From NCBI GenBank assembly GCA_964649825.1, contig CAZYQW010000029.1:62001-126000 (forward strand): DNA of 64,000 nt. The letters run 5' to 3'. Positions 19,201 to 27,648 of the stretch are shown here, in pieces. The DNA is from CAZYQW01 sp964649825. GTDB lineage: Bacteria > Planctomycetota > B15-G4 > JADJEK01. Made by a program: the position numbers and the translations under genes. The notes beneath the pieces were generated by a model that was given only the letters and a program-made list of their open reading frames with translations, did no database searches and was not told the DNA's origin. Numbering within the stretch: the stretch's first letter is position 1; every line of letters begins with the position of its first letter.

Positions 19201-20140
19201 CGTCGAGCTCGGCGTCGCGCGGGTCGCCCGGCCAGACCGAACCTCCGGCCTCGCCCAGCCAGCCGGCCTCCTCCGAGCCATCGAGCCAGCCGACGAGCCA
19301 CAGCAACGCGCTGGCGCGAAGGAGCGGATCGGAGGTCGAGATGCCCACGGCGGCGGCACGTGCCGCGACCAAGTCGGACTCGTTCAGCGCGTCGACGAGG
19401 TCGAGGACCGCGGAAGCGGTCGAGTCCGTCACGATCCCTCCCGACGCGTGCGAGTAGCGGATCGGGAGCGGAACGTCGTCGTAGATCTCGACCCCTTGGA
19501 TCGAGTTGTAGCTCTCGTCGTCGCCCTCCGCGCGAAAGTGGAAGCCGATCGAAGAATCGCCCGGCGGGACCTCGACGGTGACGCGCAGCTTCAGGTAGCC
19601 GCCGACCGACGTGGTGATGCATGCCGACAGCGTGGTCGCCTCGAACTCGTCGCTGGCGCCCTTGCTGAGGATCGTCCGCGCGAAGAGACCCGTCGCCGCC
19701 GCGGCCGGTGCATCGGCGGGATCGGTCTCGATCCAGACCTCCAGGTTTCGCAAGGGCGTCGTGTTGGGACTGCCGCACATCGTTCCCGACCGGCCTACGT
19801 TGCCGAGGTACAGCACGCAGCGATAGACACCGGGATCGATGTCGACGCGGAAGACGCACTCGGTCGAACCCGAGTCCGGGGCGGTGACCACGGAGTCACG
19901 GAGCACGTCGAACTGGCCATGGTAGACGGTGTTCGGATCGATGGTCGCCCAGGAGACGACGCCCTGCGGCGCGACGGCCGGCTCCCACCCGTATCCCGAC
20001 CCAGGATAGAGGGTGACGTTCGTGACTCCGGTCCAGCCGGCCTGCAGGCTGCTCGCGGGGCCCATGTCGAAGCGAAACGGCTGCGCGTGCGTGACCGTGC
20101 TGCAAACAAGCGTGACGATGACGGGGATCGATGCTCTCAC
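16241..20140 (-). CDS. Giant secreted protein (1,299 aa) with helical middle and Planctomycete C-terminal module
   Basis: Signal peptide (IPVIVTLVCSTVTHAQ) then a beta-rich domain resembling malectin/CBM folds (FRFDMGPASSLQAGW). A long middle (about 250-900) is rich in Trp and acidic residues and looks like an alpha/alpha-barrel glycan-active region, but no catalytic family is recognised. Two Ig-like domains follow. The last 130 residues repeat the Cys module seen in the protein at 1460-2113. I chose the GTG at 20140: GGGAGG lies 4-5 bases upstream and the signal peptide starts there. An ATG at 20185 in frame adds 15 polar residues. The open frame runs on to 24733 but that part is antisense to other genes. 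Confidence 0.8.
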   Translation of the reverse strand: MRASIPVIVTLVCSTVTHAQPFRFDMGPASSLQAGWTGVTNVTLYPGSGYGWEPAVAPQGVVSWATIDPNTVYHGQFDVLRDSVVTAPDSGSTECVFRVDIDPGVYRCVLYLGNVGRSGTMCGSPNTTPLRNLEVWIETDPADAPAAAATGLFARTILSKGASDEFEATTLSACITTSVGGYLKLRVTVEVPPGDSSIGFHFRAEGDDESYNSIQGVEIYDDVPLPIRYSHASGGIVTDSTASAVLDLVDALNESDLVAARAAAVGISTSDPLLRASALLWLVGWLDGSEEAGWLGEAGGSVWPGDPRDAELDEAIALLSAIATPNVAESELLESALDFRDALFFAQVRGYTSNAVSGGFATQGLLSGIMRNLGAAELLFRQIQGDLFASDNPFIETCPLLPRAEYRRAVQYYGRSTQAPAAPPGQPKNATNYWHDIVASMATELGSNGLFRDAAAVKMFLWISQNYSGIAPEGTIIPDWDGDAPPTYDPATTWWSEFTEPGATSSAPAWATATRDYLSAYQEVGRWWSERRLIEGEFGGGDGDDVELLGALWGTPRVFSPTGDFWHESPLQRALRGAGDTVLFGPNVNQAQGYFDGAGDSEHAGEYTTHPLFGALLRYYADPTYLEIPMRTLRNLFHDLLPYPPDDAPWMKPLATVEQPWHIRSYSFGATAVDENNSLMIHTIDAPINLRALVPALFVADFSADPVALDVLLKLADGWRDACMSSDPNEPVGAAKPIGIPPAAIRTDDAFAGQFGLPGMAGNEWWRNDYTAESEYLEQVYALLLMAYRHTGDPSYLEPIVPATVFVATTPPNPFAAPGSPAWASNEYRNDVRSSFFRARHFLYEGPNPVVPVSSTTEPDQGQFDQWLANTGDPYMKFVLNEDKGEIEAAMSEAATWLRSFFPLATTAVSYNDRAYFHIKGSHKLLYAVVSGGQWSSEQRPIVTWERPEGSGDLDVAPLVNVKPDHDGTQLNLLVHNFGASAADVSFRVWHRMKFGTYALSWGPAGPDDQPGSPVVATSGLGFLKPGRRFTIPGLPSGQTTSIVLTLEPGSETTPSLDVADPAVGKMSAIWDGEGDGVFVEVHNVGRQDSSVASIEVSQGGTLLGSTSVPSVPAPAALLPFFRQVHVDTAGVDVEQPIELRVVPSGGNLTTLNDVSEVIPATSSDEVSDVGFACVGSGCAGGVAPTLVAGSAPCIDNLLFEIRVEGAAPSKPGLLYIGATVVPAASASLSLQGCPIFVEPILLTLYATSDAEGTMRFPVPLPSSVVMVGQTYYVQGVVRENGGACWRTTQALRLDILDC

Positions 20141-20290
20141 GGAACCTCCCTTTCCAAGACTCGACACATCGGCCGAAACGTTCATTCTTCGCCGCGGGAT
20201 TCTACGCTCCGCCCGGCCGCCGTTGGTCTCTGGACCTTCGGTCCGCATGTTCGTAGCCTCGAGTCTCGGTCCTCCCTCCGGCTCTTCGTC

Positions 20291-20701
20291 ATGATCGAGC
20301 TGCGTACGCTTCACCTCATCGTTGGAACGGTCGGCCTGATCGCCTTCCTGCTGACCGGACAGCACATGCACTGGGTCCATCATCATCTGCAGGGGATGCA
20401 CGATGGGCCGCGCCTGTTCTTTCGCTCGGCTCACATCTACCTCCTCTGGTCGTCGCTGCTGAACGTGCTGGTCGGCTGCTATCTTGCGCGACTCACGTCG
20501 AGGCTCGCTCGGCACGTGCAGCTCCTGGCCTCGCTGGCGATCCTGGCCGGGCCGCTCCTTCTCTGTGTGTCGTTCTTCCATGAACCGTACAACGCGGGTC
20601 TCTTGCGCCCCGTCGGGCGGGCGGCCGTCGTGCTGGCCACGGCCGGCGTCTTGGCTCATGCCGGCGCGGCGATCACGGGGCAGGGCGCAACCAGCCGATA
20701 G
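20291..20701 (+). CDS. Small four-helix membrane protein with His cluster
   Basis: 136 residues with about four hydrophobic helices. The first loop carries HMHWVHHHLQG, a dense His patch beside the membrane that could bind heme or metal. Family not recognised. It is transcribed away from the giant secreted protein; the 150-base gap between them must hold both promoters, but I see no clear -35/-10. It is convergent with the sulfatase-fold gene, 14 bases apart. Start ATG 20291; the longer open frame is antisense to the giant gene. Confidence 0.6.
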   Translation: MIELRTLHLIVGTVGLIAFLLTGQHMHWVHHHLQGMHDGPRLFFRSAHIYLLWSSLLNVLVGCYLARLTSRLARHVQLLASLAILAGPLLLCVSFFHEPYNAGLLRPVGRAAVVLATAGVLAHAGAAITGQGATSR

Positions 20702-20715
20702 AGATCGCGAGGTCG

Positions 20716-22374
20716 TCAGTCCTCGATGTACCCGAGCTCTTTCAATCGTCGGATCACGTCGGGGTCGAGTGCCGGCGGGCCCTCGCCTTCCGGACGTCGC
20801 GTGGCGAACTCGATCAACCGATCGAGGAGGGCGCGGGCTCCCGGGTCCGGCGCCTGCGCCACGCCGCGAAGCTCGCCCGGGTCGGCGACGACGTCGAAGA
20901 AGCGCGTCTGCTTCTGCGTCATGTCCCGCACGATGAGCCGCTCGCGCGTCCGCGCCGCCTTCAACGTCTCCCAGCCGTAGCACTCCATGAAGACCTCGCC
21001 GCGCGGGCCGCCTCGACCGTCCTCGAGCTGTCGCAGGTCGACGCCGTCGAACGTCGGCGGCGGCGCGATGCCGAGGACGCCGAGAATCGTCGGTGCGACG
21101 TCGATCAAGCTGACGAGATGGTCGCGGGTCGTGCCGGCGCCGGCGCCACCCACACCATCGGGATAGCGGATGAACAAAGGGACGCGCGTCACCGCGGTGT
21201 AGAGGAACGGGTCGTGCGTGAACGATCGTTTCTCGTGGTCGAGGAGGCTCTCGCCGTGATCCGCGGTGATGACGACGAGCGTGTCGGCCCGTCGCTCCCG
21301 CGTCGACAGCTCCGCGAGGAGCGGCTCGAGCTCGGCGTCGACGTAGCGGATCCCCGCGTCGTAGCGGTCGATGATGTAGTGCAGGTCGTCCTCGCCGAGC
21401 CCGCGCTCCTCGGCCGCCCCGGGCGTCAGGTTGTAGTGCTGCTCCACGTCGCCCACGCCCGGCCGCGCCGCCGCCGCGAACGTCGACGTGAAGCTGCCGG
21501 TTCGTCCGTAGGGGCGATGCACGTCGTACAGGTGCAGCCAGACGAAGAACGGTTGGTCGCGTCCGGCGCGGATGAACTCCAGCGCTTCGCTCACGATCGC
21601 GCGCGCGTCGCGAGCGCCCTCGCGGCGCCACCCGAAGCCCTGGCCGAGATTCTGGTCGGAGAGGAGCGCCAGGTTCACGCTCGCACCGGTTCGATAGTCG
21701 TGCACCGCGAGCACTTCGGCGAGCGTCACTTGCCGCGGGTCGAGGCGGTTCCACGTGTACAGGCCGTGGTCGCTGACGTAGCGCGACGTGAGGAGGGAGG
21801 CGTGTGACGGAGGAGTGAAGCTGCTCGTGCTGAACGCGTGCTCGAAGCGGACGCACTGCTTCGCGAACCGGTCGAGGTTCGGGCTCGTCGGTCGCGCGTA
21901 TCCGTAGCAGCCGAGGCGATCCGCGCGGAGCGAGTCGATCGTTACCACGAGGACGTTGCTCGGGTTCGGCGCCCGCCGCGCCGGAAGCGCGTAGAGATCG
22001 AACGTGAGCGGCGCCGCGCCGGCGGAGGGACCGTCGTCGATCCGTACGCGGACGACTCGCTCGTCGGAGAGCGGCTGTTCGATCACGTCCACGCGCGGCC
22101 GTCCGACGCGGTTTCGCACCACGACGCGAAACTCGCCGGCCGGCGGCAACGGAGCGACGACCTCGGTTCGGAGCCCTTCGATCGGCCGCCACTGGCGGTG
22201 CTCGATCGCGACCACGCCGTCCTTCAGGATCAGCACGTCGACGCCGTCGACCGCGTCGGCCGCGAACGAGAGGAGGTGGATCTCCTCCTTCCCCTCGCCG
22301 TCGGCCCGCGCCCGATCGCCCGCTCCGGCCATGCCGAGCGACACGAAGACGACGAAGCTCCGGGCGAGGTCCAT
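20716..22374 (-). CDS. Sulfatase-fold (alkaline phosphatase superfamily) hydrolase without formylglycine Cys
   Basis: 552 residues. Signal peptide, a beta-sandwich N-terminal domain (about 30-135), then a sulfatase-type domain: VVTIDSLRADRLGCYG with metal Asp147, ITADHGESLLDHEKR, and the C-terminal LKELGYIED typical of sulfatases. At the nucleophile position (C/S-x-P-x-R in sulfatases) it reads TPPSH, Thr187 to His191. It therefore cannot form formylglycine and may be a phosphohydrolase or phosphoethanolamine-transferase-like enzyme. Substrate unknown. It follows the repeat protein gene (66-base gap), same strand. Confidence 0.85.
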   Translation of the reverse strand: MDLARSFVVFVSLGMAGAGDRARADGEGKEEIHLLSFAADAVDGVDVLILKDGVVAIEHRQWRPIEGLRTEVVAPLPPAGEFRVVVRNRVGRPRVDVIEQPLSDERVVRVRIDDGPSAGAAPLTFDLYALPARRAPNPSNVLVVTIDSLRADRLGCYGYARPTSPNLDRFAKQCVRFEHAFSTSSFTPPSHASLLTSRYVSDHGLYTWNRLDPRQVTLAEVLAVHDYRTGASVNLALLSDQNLGQGFGWRREGARDARAIVSEALEFIRAGRDQPFFVWLHLYDVHRPYGRTGSFTSTFAAAARPGVGDVEQHYNLTPGAAEERGLGEDDLHYIIDRYDAGIRYVDAELEPLLAELSTRERRADTLVVITADHGESLLDHEKRSFTHDPFLYTAVTRVPLFIRYPDGVGGAGAGTTRDHLVSLIDVAPTILGVLGIAPPPTFDGVDLRQLEDGRGGPRGEVFMECYGWETLKAARTRERLIVRDMTQKQTRFFDVVADPGELRGVAQAPDPGARALLDRLIEFATRRPEGEGPPALDPDVIRRLKELGYIED

Positions 22375-22440
22375 GGCGCTTCCTCCGTTGGATGGACGTT
22401 CCGGACGATATCACGGTTCCCGTCGCGCCGGACGATCGAG

Positions 22441-25059
22441 TCATCGCGAACGCCACCCGTCCAACCCGCGCTCGATCTCGTCCAGATCCGCTCTGCTCGG
22501 GGTGACGTCGACGATCGTCTCTCCCGCGTCCTCGACGACGATCGTGCGCGCGTCGTCGAGCTGCCGGGAGAACCCGGGGAACGTCGTCGTCCGCGGCACG
22601 TAGACGTTCCAGCGGAGCCGGTACTCGCCGGGAACGGCGACGGTGAGCCGGGCCTCCCGGTTCTCGAGCGGGCCGTACGCGTCGCCGAACAGGTGCCCGT
22701 ACGGCGCGAGCGCGCCCTCCACCGGCGACGTTCGCTCGAGCTGGACGTTCACCGAGAACGCCGCCTCGCCGGGGATCTCGCGCTCGAGATGGAGCCGGAC
22801 CCGGACCGGCAGCCCGTCGCGGAGGGAGACGCGCGTCACGCCGCGCGCGCCATCGACGAGCCGCGGGCGAAAGCCCGGCGCGGCGAGCACCAGATCGAGA
22901 CCTTGCGGCCGCGCGGTCACCAAGTGCGCGCGCCCGTACGGCCCGAGGTGCTCGGCGCCCCGGCCGCGCGACGGCACGGCGAGCCGCACGCCCGGCACGG
23001 GGGTTCCGCGGGCGTCGACGCACTCGAGCCGCACCAGGGAGAAGCGCCCGCGGAGGTCGAGGGGGTTCAGACGCGGATCCCGGCTCGTCTCGTTCGGCGC
23101 CACGTCGATCCCGTCGACGATCGCCACCGGCGTCTCCGCTTCCTCCGGCGCGCTGACGCGCACGCGCCAGGTTCCCGCCGCCACGAATTCCGATCGGTAC
23201 GTGCCGTCGGGCCCCGGCCAGACTCGCACGCGGCGACCTCCCTCGTCCTCGAGGTGGACCTCGACGTCGTTTCGCGGCACGCCGTCGTCCAGCTCGATCC
23301 GCGCCTCGATCGAGCCGACCAGCGGCAGCGACAGGGCGACGTCGCGCGCGCCGCGCGTGAACGGAACGGGGCTCGACGCATGCCCGTCCTTGCTGGCCGA
23401 GACCGTCCCGGCCTCGTCGACCGATTCGAGATGAAACGCGAACCGTCCGTCCGACCCGCTCGAGGACGTGAACGTATGGACCCGACCCGCGTTCACCGGC
23501 GCGTTCGAGAGCTTGGCCAGGGGGTTCTCCTCGTTCATGCGCCGCACGGCAACACGGATCGCGGCGCCCTCGACGGGACTCCCGTCCGCGCGCGCGACCG
23601 TTCCGCCGACGAGGAACGGCACCGCGGTCAACCGCACGTCGCCCACGTCGTGAACCCCCGGCGAGAGCGGATCGGGACGCCGCGTCATCCCGGCCCGCGA
23701 CGTGTCGATGCGATCGTCGGACGACACCGGATGCACGAGGAAGTCCGGGCCGAGCCGCCGGCCGCGCGGCGCGCGGTAGACCGCGTCGAACCGACCGGCA
23801 CGGTCGGTCCTGATCCGCGGCACTTCGCTCGTGGAATCGAAGGGCGCGCCGCGCGCGAACGGTGCATCGATCGCGATCGTCGCGTGCGCGAACGGAGCGC
23901 CGTCCGGATCGAGCAGGCGCCCCACGAGGACGGTGTTCGTCTCGCGCGGATCCGTCCGCCGCGCGACGACCACGATCTCGGCGCCCTCGACGCGCGGTCC
24001 CTCGTGGACGACGGTGATGGGATCCAACGGTTGCGCATCGAGGGCGACGCGAAACGTCGCCCGTCCCGGCACCACCGCGTGAGGAAAGACCACGTCGCCC
24101 TCCTTCGCGATCCGCGTCTCGTAGAGCCCGCTGTGCGAACCGCCCCACCCGACCGAGACGCGCGTGCCTCCGCGATGGATGCTCCCGTCGCGTTCCTCGA
24201 CCCGGACTCGGATGCGGCCGGTGGGCGGCGCCACCACCCGGATGGACTCGGACGGCAGGGCCTCGGGATCGATCCCGGCCGATTCGCGACCGGTCCCGTC
24301 GTCGAGGGTCACGTAGGGCCGGACGCGGTACGCGACGTCCGATGGCCGGCGGCGGCCCGCCCGCGTCAGCCAGCGCGCGTGAGGGATCCGCACGAACGTG
24401 TCTCCAGGTCGCGCCGCTCCGATGAACCGTGGCAGATAGATCGGGTAGCCCATGTCCATGCGCTCGACGAGGACCACGGGCACGTCGGGTCGAGGTCCGC
24501 CCGCCGCGTCGACGACCTCGACGATGATCGTCTCGTCGCGCTCGAGCTCGATGACCACCTCGGTCGTCTTCGAGGCGTCGAACGGCTCGCATGCAAACTC
24601 GTCCCCGCGACGCGCGGCCACGAACGTCCACCCTCGCGTGGGCGGCAGCCGGACCCGCCCGTCGTCGTCGGCCGCCAGCTTCCTCCCCGCCGCGGCGAGC
24701 ACCTCCTCGGCGTCGCGCCAGACGAAGAACCACTCCCCGTGCACGCGCGCCTCGATCTCGGTCTCGTCGGCGAACCAGACCTCGGCGCCGGCCGCTGGCT
24801 CGTTCGAATCGGTTCGTACCAGGACGCGAGCCCCCGGATCCCCCTTCCGGGCGGCAGCCGGCTCCTCCTCGACCACGATCACGTTCCGCGACGGCTCGGA
24901 GGCGGCGACCGGGAGGACCGGCTCGACGGAGGTTCCCCCGACCGACTCCACTCCCTCCGCCACCCCGTCCGGCCGGCGCGAGAATCGATCCCCGAGCATC
25001 GACCAGGCCGCGAATCCAGCCAGCGCGAGCGCCACGATCAGGGAGAGGTTCCGTTTCAT
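22441..25059 (-). CDS. Membrane-anchored protein with carboxypeptidase-regulatory-like repeats
   Basis: 872 residues. One N-terminal membrane segment (LSLIVALALAGFAAW), a linker, then many beta-sandwich repeats of the carboxypeptidase-regulatory/Cna_B type, recognisable by 'G.P..GA.I.V' turns such as DGSPVEGAAIRVAV and DGAPFAHATIAID. No catalytic domain seen, so it is likely a surface or periplasmic scaffold. Start ATG 25059 gives MKRNL, a normal signal-anchor N-terminus. A decayed relative lies at 49640-50209. Confidence 0.8.
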   Translation of the reverse strand: MKRNLSLIVALALAGFAAWSMLGDRFSRRPDGVAEGVESVGGTSVEPVLPVAASEPSRNVIVVEEEPAAARKGDPGARVLVRTDSNEPAAGAEVWFADETEIEARVHGEWFFVWRDAEEVLAAAGRKLAADDDGRVRLPPTRGWTFVAARRGDEFACEPFDASKTTEVVIELERDETIIVEVVDAAGGPRPDVPVVLVERMDMGYPIYLPRFIGAARPGDTFVRIPHARWLTRAGRRRPSDVAYRVRPYVTLDDGTGRESAGIDPEALPSESIRVVAPPTGRIRVRVEERDGSIHRGGTRVSVGWGGSHSGLYETRIAKEGDVVFPHAVVPGRATFRVALDAQPLDPITVVHEGPRVEGAEIVVVARRTDPRETNTVLVGRLLDPDGAPFAHATIAIDAPFARGAPFDSTSEVPRIRTDRAGRFDAVYRAPRGRRLGPDFLVHPVSSDDRIDTSRAGMTRRPDPLSPGVHDVGDVRLTAVPFLVGGTVARADGSPVEGAAIRVAVRRMNEENPLAKLSNAPVNAGRVHTFTSSSGSDGRFAFHLESVDEAGTVSASKDGHASSPVPFTRGARDVALSLPLVGSIEARIELDDGVPRNDVEVHLEDEGGRRVRVWPGPDGTYRSEFVAAGTWRVRVSAPEEAETPVAIVDGIDVAPNETSRDPRLNPLDLRGRFSLVRLECVDARGTPVPGVRLAVPSRGRGAEHLGPYGRAHLVTARPQGLDLVLAAPGFRPRLVDGARGVTRVSLRDGLPVRVRLHLEREIPGEAAFSVNVQLERTSPVEGALAPYGHLFGDAYGPLENREARLTVAVPGEYRLRWNVYVPRTTTFPGFSRQLDDARTIVVEDAGETIVDVTPSRADLDEIERGLDGWRSR

Positions 25060-25238
25060 GTTTCCGCGCAGGAGGATACGACGTCCCGGCCGCGTCGCGT
25101 GCGTTTTCTCGATCTTGAAACCTCCGGCGCCGCTCCGGCCCCCGATCCGTGTTCCACCCTCAGGTTGCCGCGGACGAACGCCGATTGGCTTCCCAGCGAA
25201 GGCCCATCCAACGGAACAGGTGGAACGAAGGCGATGCG

Positions 25239-26237
25239 ATGAGTTCGAACCTGACCGAACAGGCGCGCCAGACGGCCGGTGCGCGATCCGGAGGTTCCGA
25301 TCTCACGATCGACGCCGAGGCGTTCGAACGCTTCCCCAGCGCCTGCCCCGGACTCGGGAACTTCGACCTCCCGATCGATGACGGATTCGAGCTTCGTCCC
25401 GACGAGTTCGAGCTCCAGCGGCGGATCGTCGAGATCGTGTCCGCCGACGAGTACGAGCTGCCCCACATCCCGTCGTCCCACCTCGCGATCCTCGACCTGG
25501 TGAGCAATCCCGAAGTCGACCTGAAGCGCGTCGAACCGATCCTGTCGCGCGACCTCGTCCTGACCGCGGCCCTCCTCAAGGTCGCGAACTCGGTCGCCTT
25601 TGCCGGTTCGCGGCCGGTCGAGACCGTCCGCGGGGCCCTCTGCCGGGTCGGGCTGCATGGCGTCCGCTCGGTGCTGCTCTCGCTGTCGCTGAAGAGCGTG
25701 ATCTTCAATCCGAAAGCGCTCGTCCCGATCGCGGAGGAGGTCTGGCGCCAAGCCGTGTCCGTCGCGTGCAACGCGCGGGCGCTCGCCGTTCCACTCTGTT
25801 TCGACCCCGAGCGGTACTACGCGCTTGGACTCCTCCACGACATCGGCAAGGTGCCGCTGCTCGGCCTCCTCCGCCGATACGCTCCACCCCGTTTCGACTT
25901 CCGCCGCTCCTTCGTCGGCGCGATCTTCGCCGCTCACCATGAGCGGATCGGGCGGGAGCTGACCACGAGCTGGAACCTCCCCGAGGAGATCGTCGCCGTC
26001 GCAGGTTGCCATCACGACTACGACCGGAACCTGGAGCACGTGACGAGCGCCGCGATCGTCCACCAGGCGCATCGACAGGACCTCTACCTCAGCTCCGGTC
26101 GCGCGGACGACTACCTTCGCCTCGAGGACGACCCGAGCATGGCCGTCATCGGCATCGCCCCCGAGTATCGACGGCCCCTACTCGACGCCGTACGACGCAG
26201 CTACCTGCTCCTGCAACGCACCGACGCGTTCGCTTGA
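25239..26237 (+). CDS. HDOD-domain protein
   Basis: 332 residues. The HDOD domain spans about 70-280: IPSSHLAILDLVSNPEVDL, then LLKVANSVAFAG and LLHDIGK at 198-204, with YALGLLHD preceding. HDOD proteins are relatives of HD phosphodiesterases and usually act as signalling or stress-response partners. Here the HD pair is present, but phosphodiesterase activity is not assured. I chose ATG 25239; the frame is open from 25149 but the added residues look non-coding. It is divergent from the repeat-protein gene; 179 bases between them. Convergent with the zinc-operon lipoprotein across a 391-base gap. Confidence 0.85.
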   Translation: MSSNLTEQARQTAGARSGGSDLTIDAEAFERFPSACPGLGNFDLPIDDGFELRPDEFELQRRIVEIVSADEYELPHIPSSHLAILDLVSNPEVDLKRVEPILSRDLVLTAALLKVANSVAFAGSRPVETVRGALCRVGLHGVRSVLLSLSLKSVIFNPKALVPIAEEVWRQAVSVACNARALAVPLCFDPERYYALGLLHDIGKVPLLGLLRRYAPPRFDFRRSFVGAIFAAHHERIGRELTTSWNLPEEIVAVAGCHHDYDRNLEHVTSAAIVHQAHRQDLYLSSGRADDYLRLEDDPSMAVIGIAPEYRRPLLDAVRRSYLLLQRTDAFA

Positions 26238-26444
26238 CTCTAGTGGTGTGATTCAGAGTTGTTGACGTTTCTCCGGGGCCCTCGTCGTCGCTGGCTGCGT
26301 AGTCGTCTCCAGGTTCGGCGCGAATCTGGAATGACTGGCGAAAGCTCGCGCGGTCCGCCCCACGATTCATGAGAGCGCGCAGCGCCACCTTCTCTCTTCT
26401 CTCTCTTCTCGACCCCCGAGTCCGCGCACGCATCGTGGCCCCCA

Positions 26445-26600
26445 GGCGGGCGGAGCGGGTCGATCGGGCCGCGCCGAGCGAGTTCCGCAGCGAGCCGCCC
26501 ACGCACCACCCCACCAAAACTCCCCACCGCAACCCCTTCGCCCAACCCCGAGCGAGGACTGTTCGAGCGACCGCGGCCCGATCGACCCGCTCCGCCCGCC
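26445..26600. repeat. Perfect 29-bp inverted repeat, 98-bp spacer, in a gene-free gap
   Basis: Bases 26445-26473 are the exact reverse complement of 26572-26600. The spacer is 98 bases. The pair lies in a 391-base gap (26238-26628) between convergent genes; this gap also holds a TC-rich tract (26389-26410) and an A/T-richer start (26240-26275) but no gene I can support. It could be a large bidirectional termination hairpin, a DNA cruciform, or the ends of a short non-autonomous element. No T run follows either arm and no flanking duplication is obvious. Confidence 0.8.
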
Positions 26601-26628
26601 CGACCCCGTCACCAATATTCTCCCCGGC

Positions 26629-27648
26629 TTAGCGGCGCGCGGCGCCCCCGCTCTCCAACGGCGGGCACGCGGCGAAGAACGCGCGGAGGGCGTCCCCGGC
26701 TCCTTCCGTCTCCCACGGCGGACGCACGGGCCACGAGTGCAGCACGTCGACCGAGTTCTCGGTCGCGGTCGCGCCGCCCGAGACGACGAGCGCGATCTCG
26801 GCGTTCTGCCGGTGGATCCGCGCCCCCGCGTCCTGCTCGCGTTCGCGATAGAACTCCGCGATCCGTCGCTCGCTCTCCTGCACCGCGGCCGTCATCTCCG
26901 CGATCAGCTCACGCGCCTCGACCGCGAACCTCCCTCCCGTCTCCCCGTGCTCGGCGAGGTAGCGTCGCGCCGCGGCCCAGGCGAGGACCATCGGCTGCTT
27001 GTCATACTCGACGCCCTTCGCCTTCGACGCGAAGGCGGCGGCGATCCGGTAGGTCGCCTCCTCGCGGAGCACGCTGTCCGCGCATCGCGACACGAGCCGC
27101 GCGTAGGCCTCGGCCGCGAGGTCGAACTCGGCGTTGGCGCGATGTTGATCCCCGAGAAGGAGCCACGCCTCGTCGACCCTCTCGTACGCCGGGTACTGCA
27201 CGACGAGGTAGCCGAGCGCCTCGATCGCCGCGCGGCGGTCGATCACGATTCCGCCGAGCAGCGGCTTCGGATGCTCGGCCAGACCAACGCCGATCGCGAA
27301 CAACCGATCCGGAACGACCACGTGCGTCCGGCTCAGGGGAAAGTCGTCGGCGAGCCGGCGATACTGGAGGAGCGCGGTCTCGAAGTCGCCGGACTGATAA
27401 CGCGACTCGGCGGCGAGGAATCGCACCGTCTCGGTCTTCTCGTAGTCCGGCCGCTCCGTCAGGATCGATTCGCAATACGCGAGGCACTCCTCGTGACGCG
27501 CCGCCTTGAACAGGCTGACCGCGCGCGCGAGAAGATCGTCCGAACCCTCGTTCCCCGCGTCGGGCTCCCGACCGTCCTTCGTCCTCGCCGGCGCGAAACA
27601 GCCGCCGATCGCGACCACGAGCGCGACCGCGATCCACGGTTGCTTCAC
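26629..27648 (-). CDS. TPR-like lipoprotein, last gene of the zinc-uptake operon
   Basis: 339 residues. Lipobox AIGGC, then helical tetratricopeptide-like pairs (ARAVSLFKAARHEECLAYCE, ESRYQSGDFETALLQYRRLAD) that resemble BamD/YbgF-type lipoproteins. The C-terminal part is helical. Role unknown; the placement suggests envelope assembly or docking of the operon's outer-membrane protein. The ATG at 27648 overlaps the ZnuB-like gene stop (ATGA). Confidence 0.75.
   Translation of the reverse strand: MKQPWIAVALVVAIGGCFAPARTKDGREPDAGNEGSDDLLARAVSLFKAARHEECLAYCESILTERPDYEKTETVRFLAAESRYQSGDFETALLQYRRLADDFPLSRTHVVVPDRLFAIGVGLAEHPKPLLGGIVIDRRAAIEALGYLVVQYPAYERVDEAWLLLGDQHRANAEFDLAAEAYARLVSRCADSVLREEATYRIAAAFASKAKGVEYDKQPMVLAWAAARRYLAEHGETGGRFAVEARELIAEMTAAVQESERRIAEFYREREQDAGARIHRQNAEIALVVSGGATATENSVDVLHSWPVRPPWETEGAGDALRAFFAACPPLESGGAARR

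Noticed and set aside
20141..24733. Upstream extension of the giant secreted-protein frame
   Set aside because: Signal peptide and ribosome site place the start at 20140; the extension is Arg-rich and antisense or out of frame to other genes.
26240..26275. A/T-richer block that looks like an insertion-sequence end
   Set aside because: No matching inverted copy or transposase fragment found nearby.
26389..26410. TC-rich tract
   Set aside because: Short simple-sequence run; no unit structure beyond TCTC, no function assigned.
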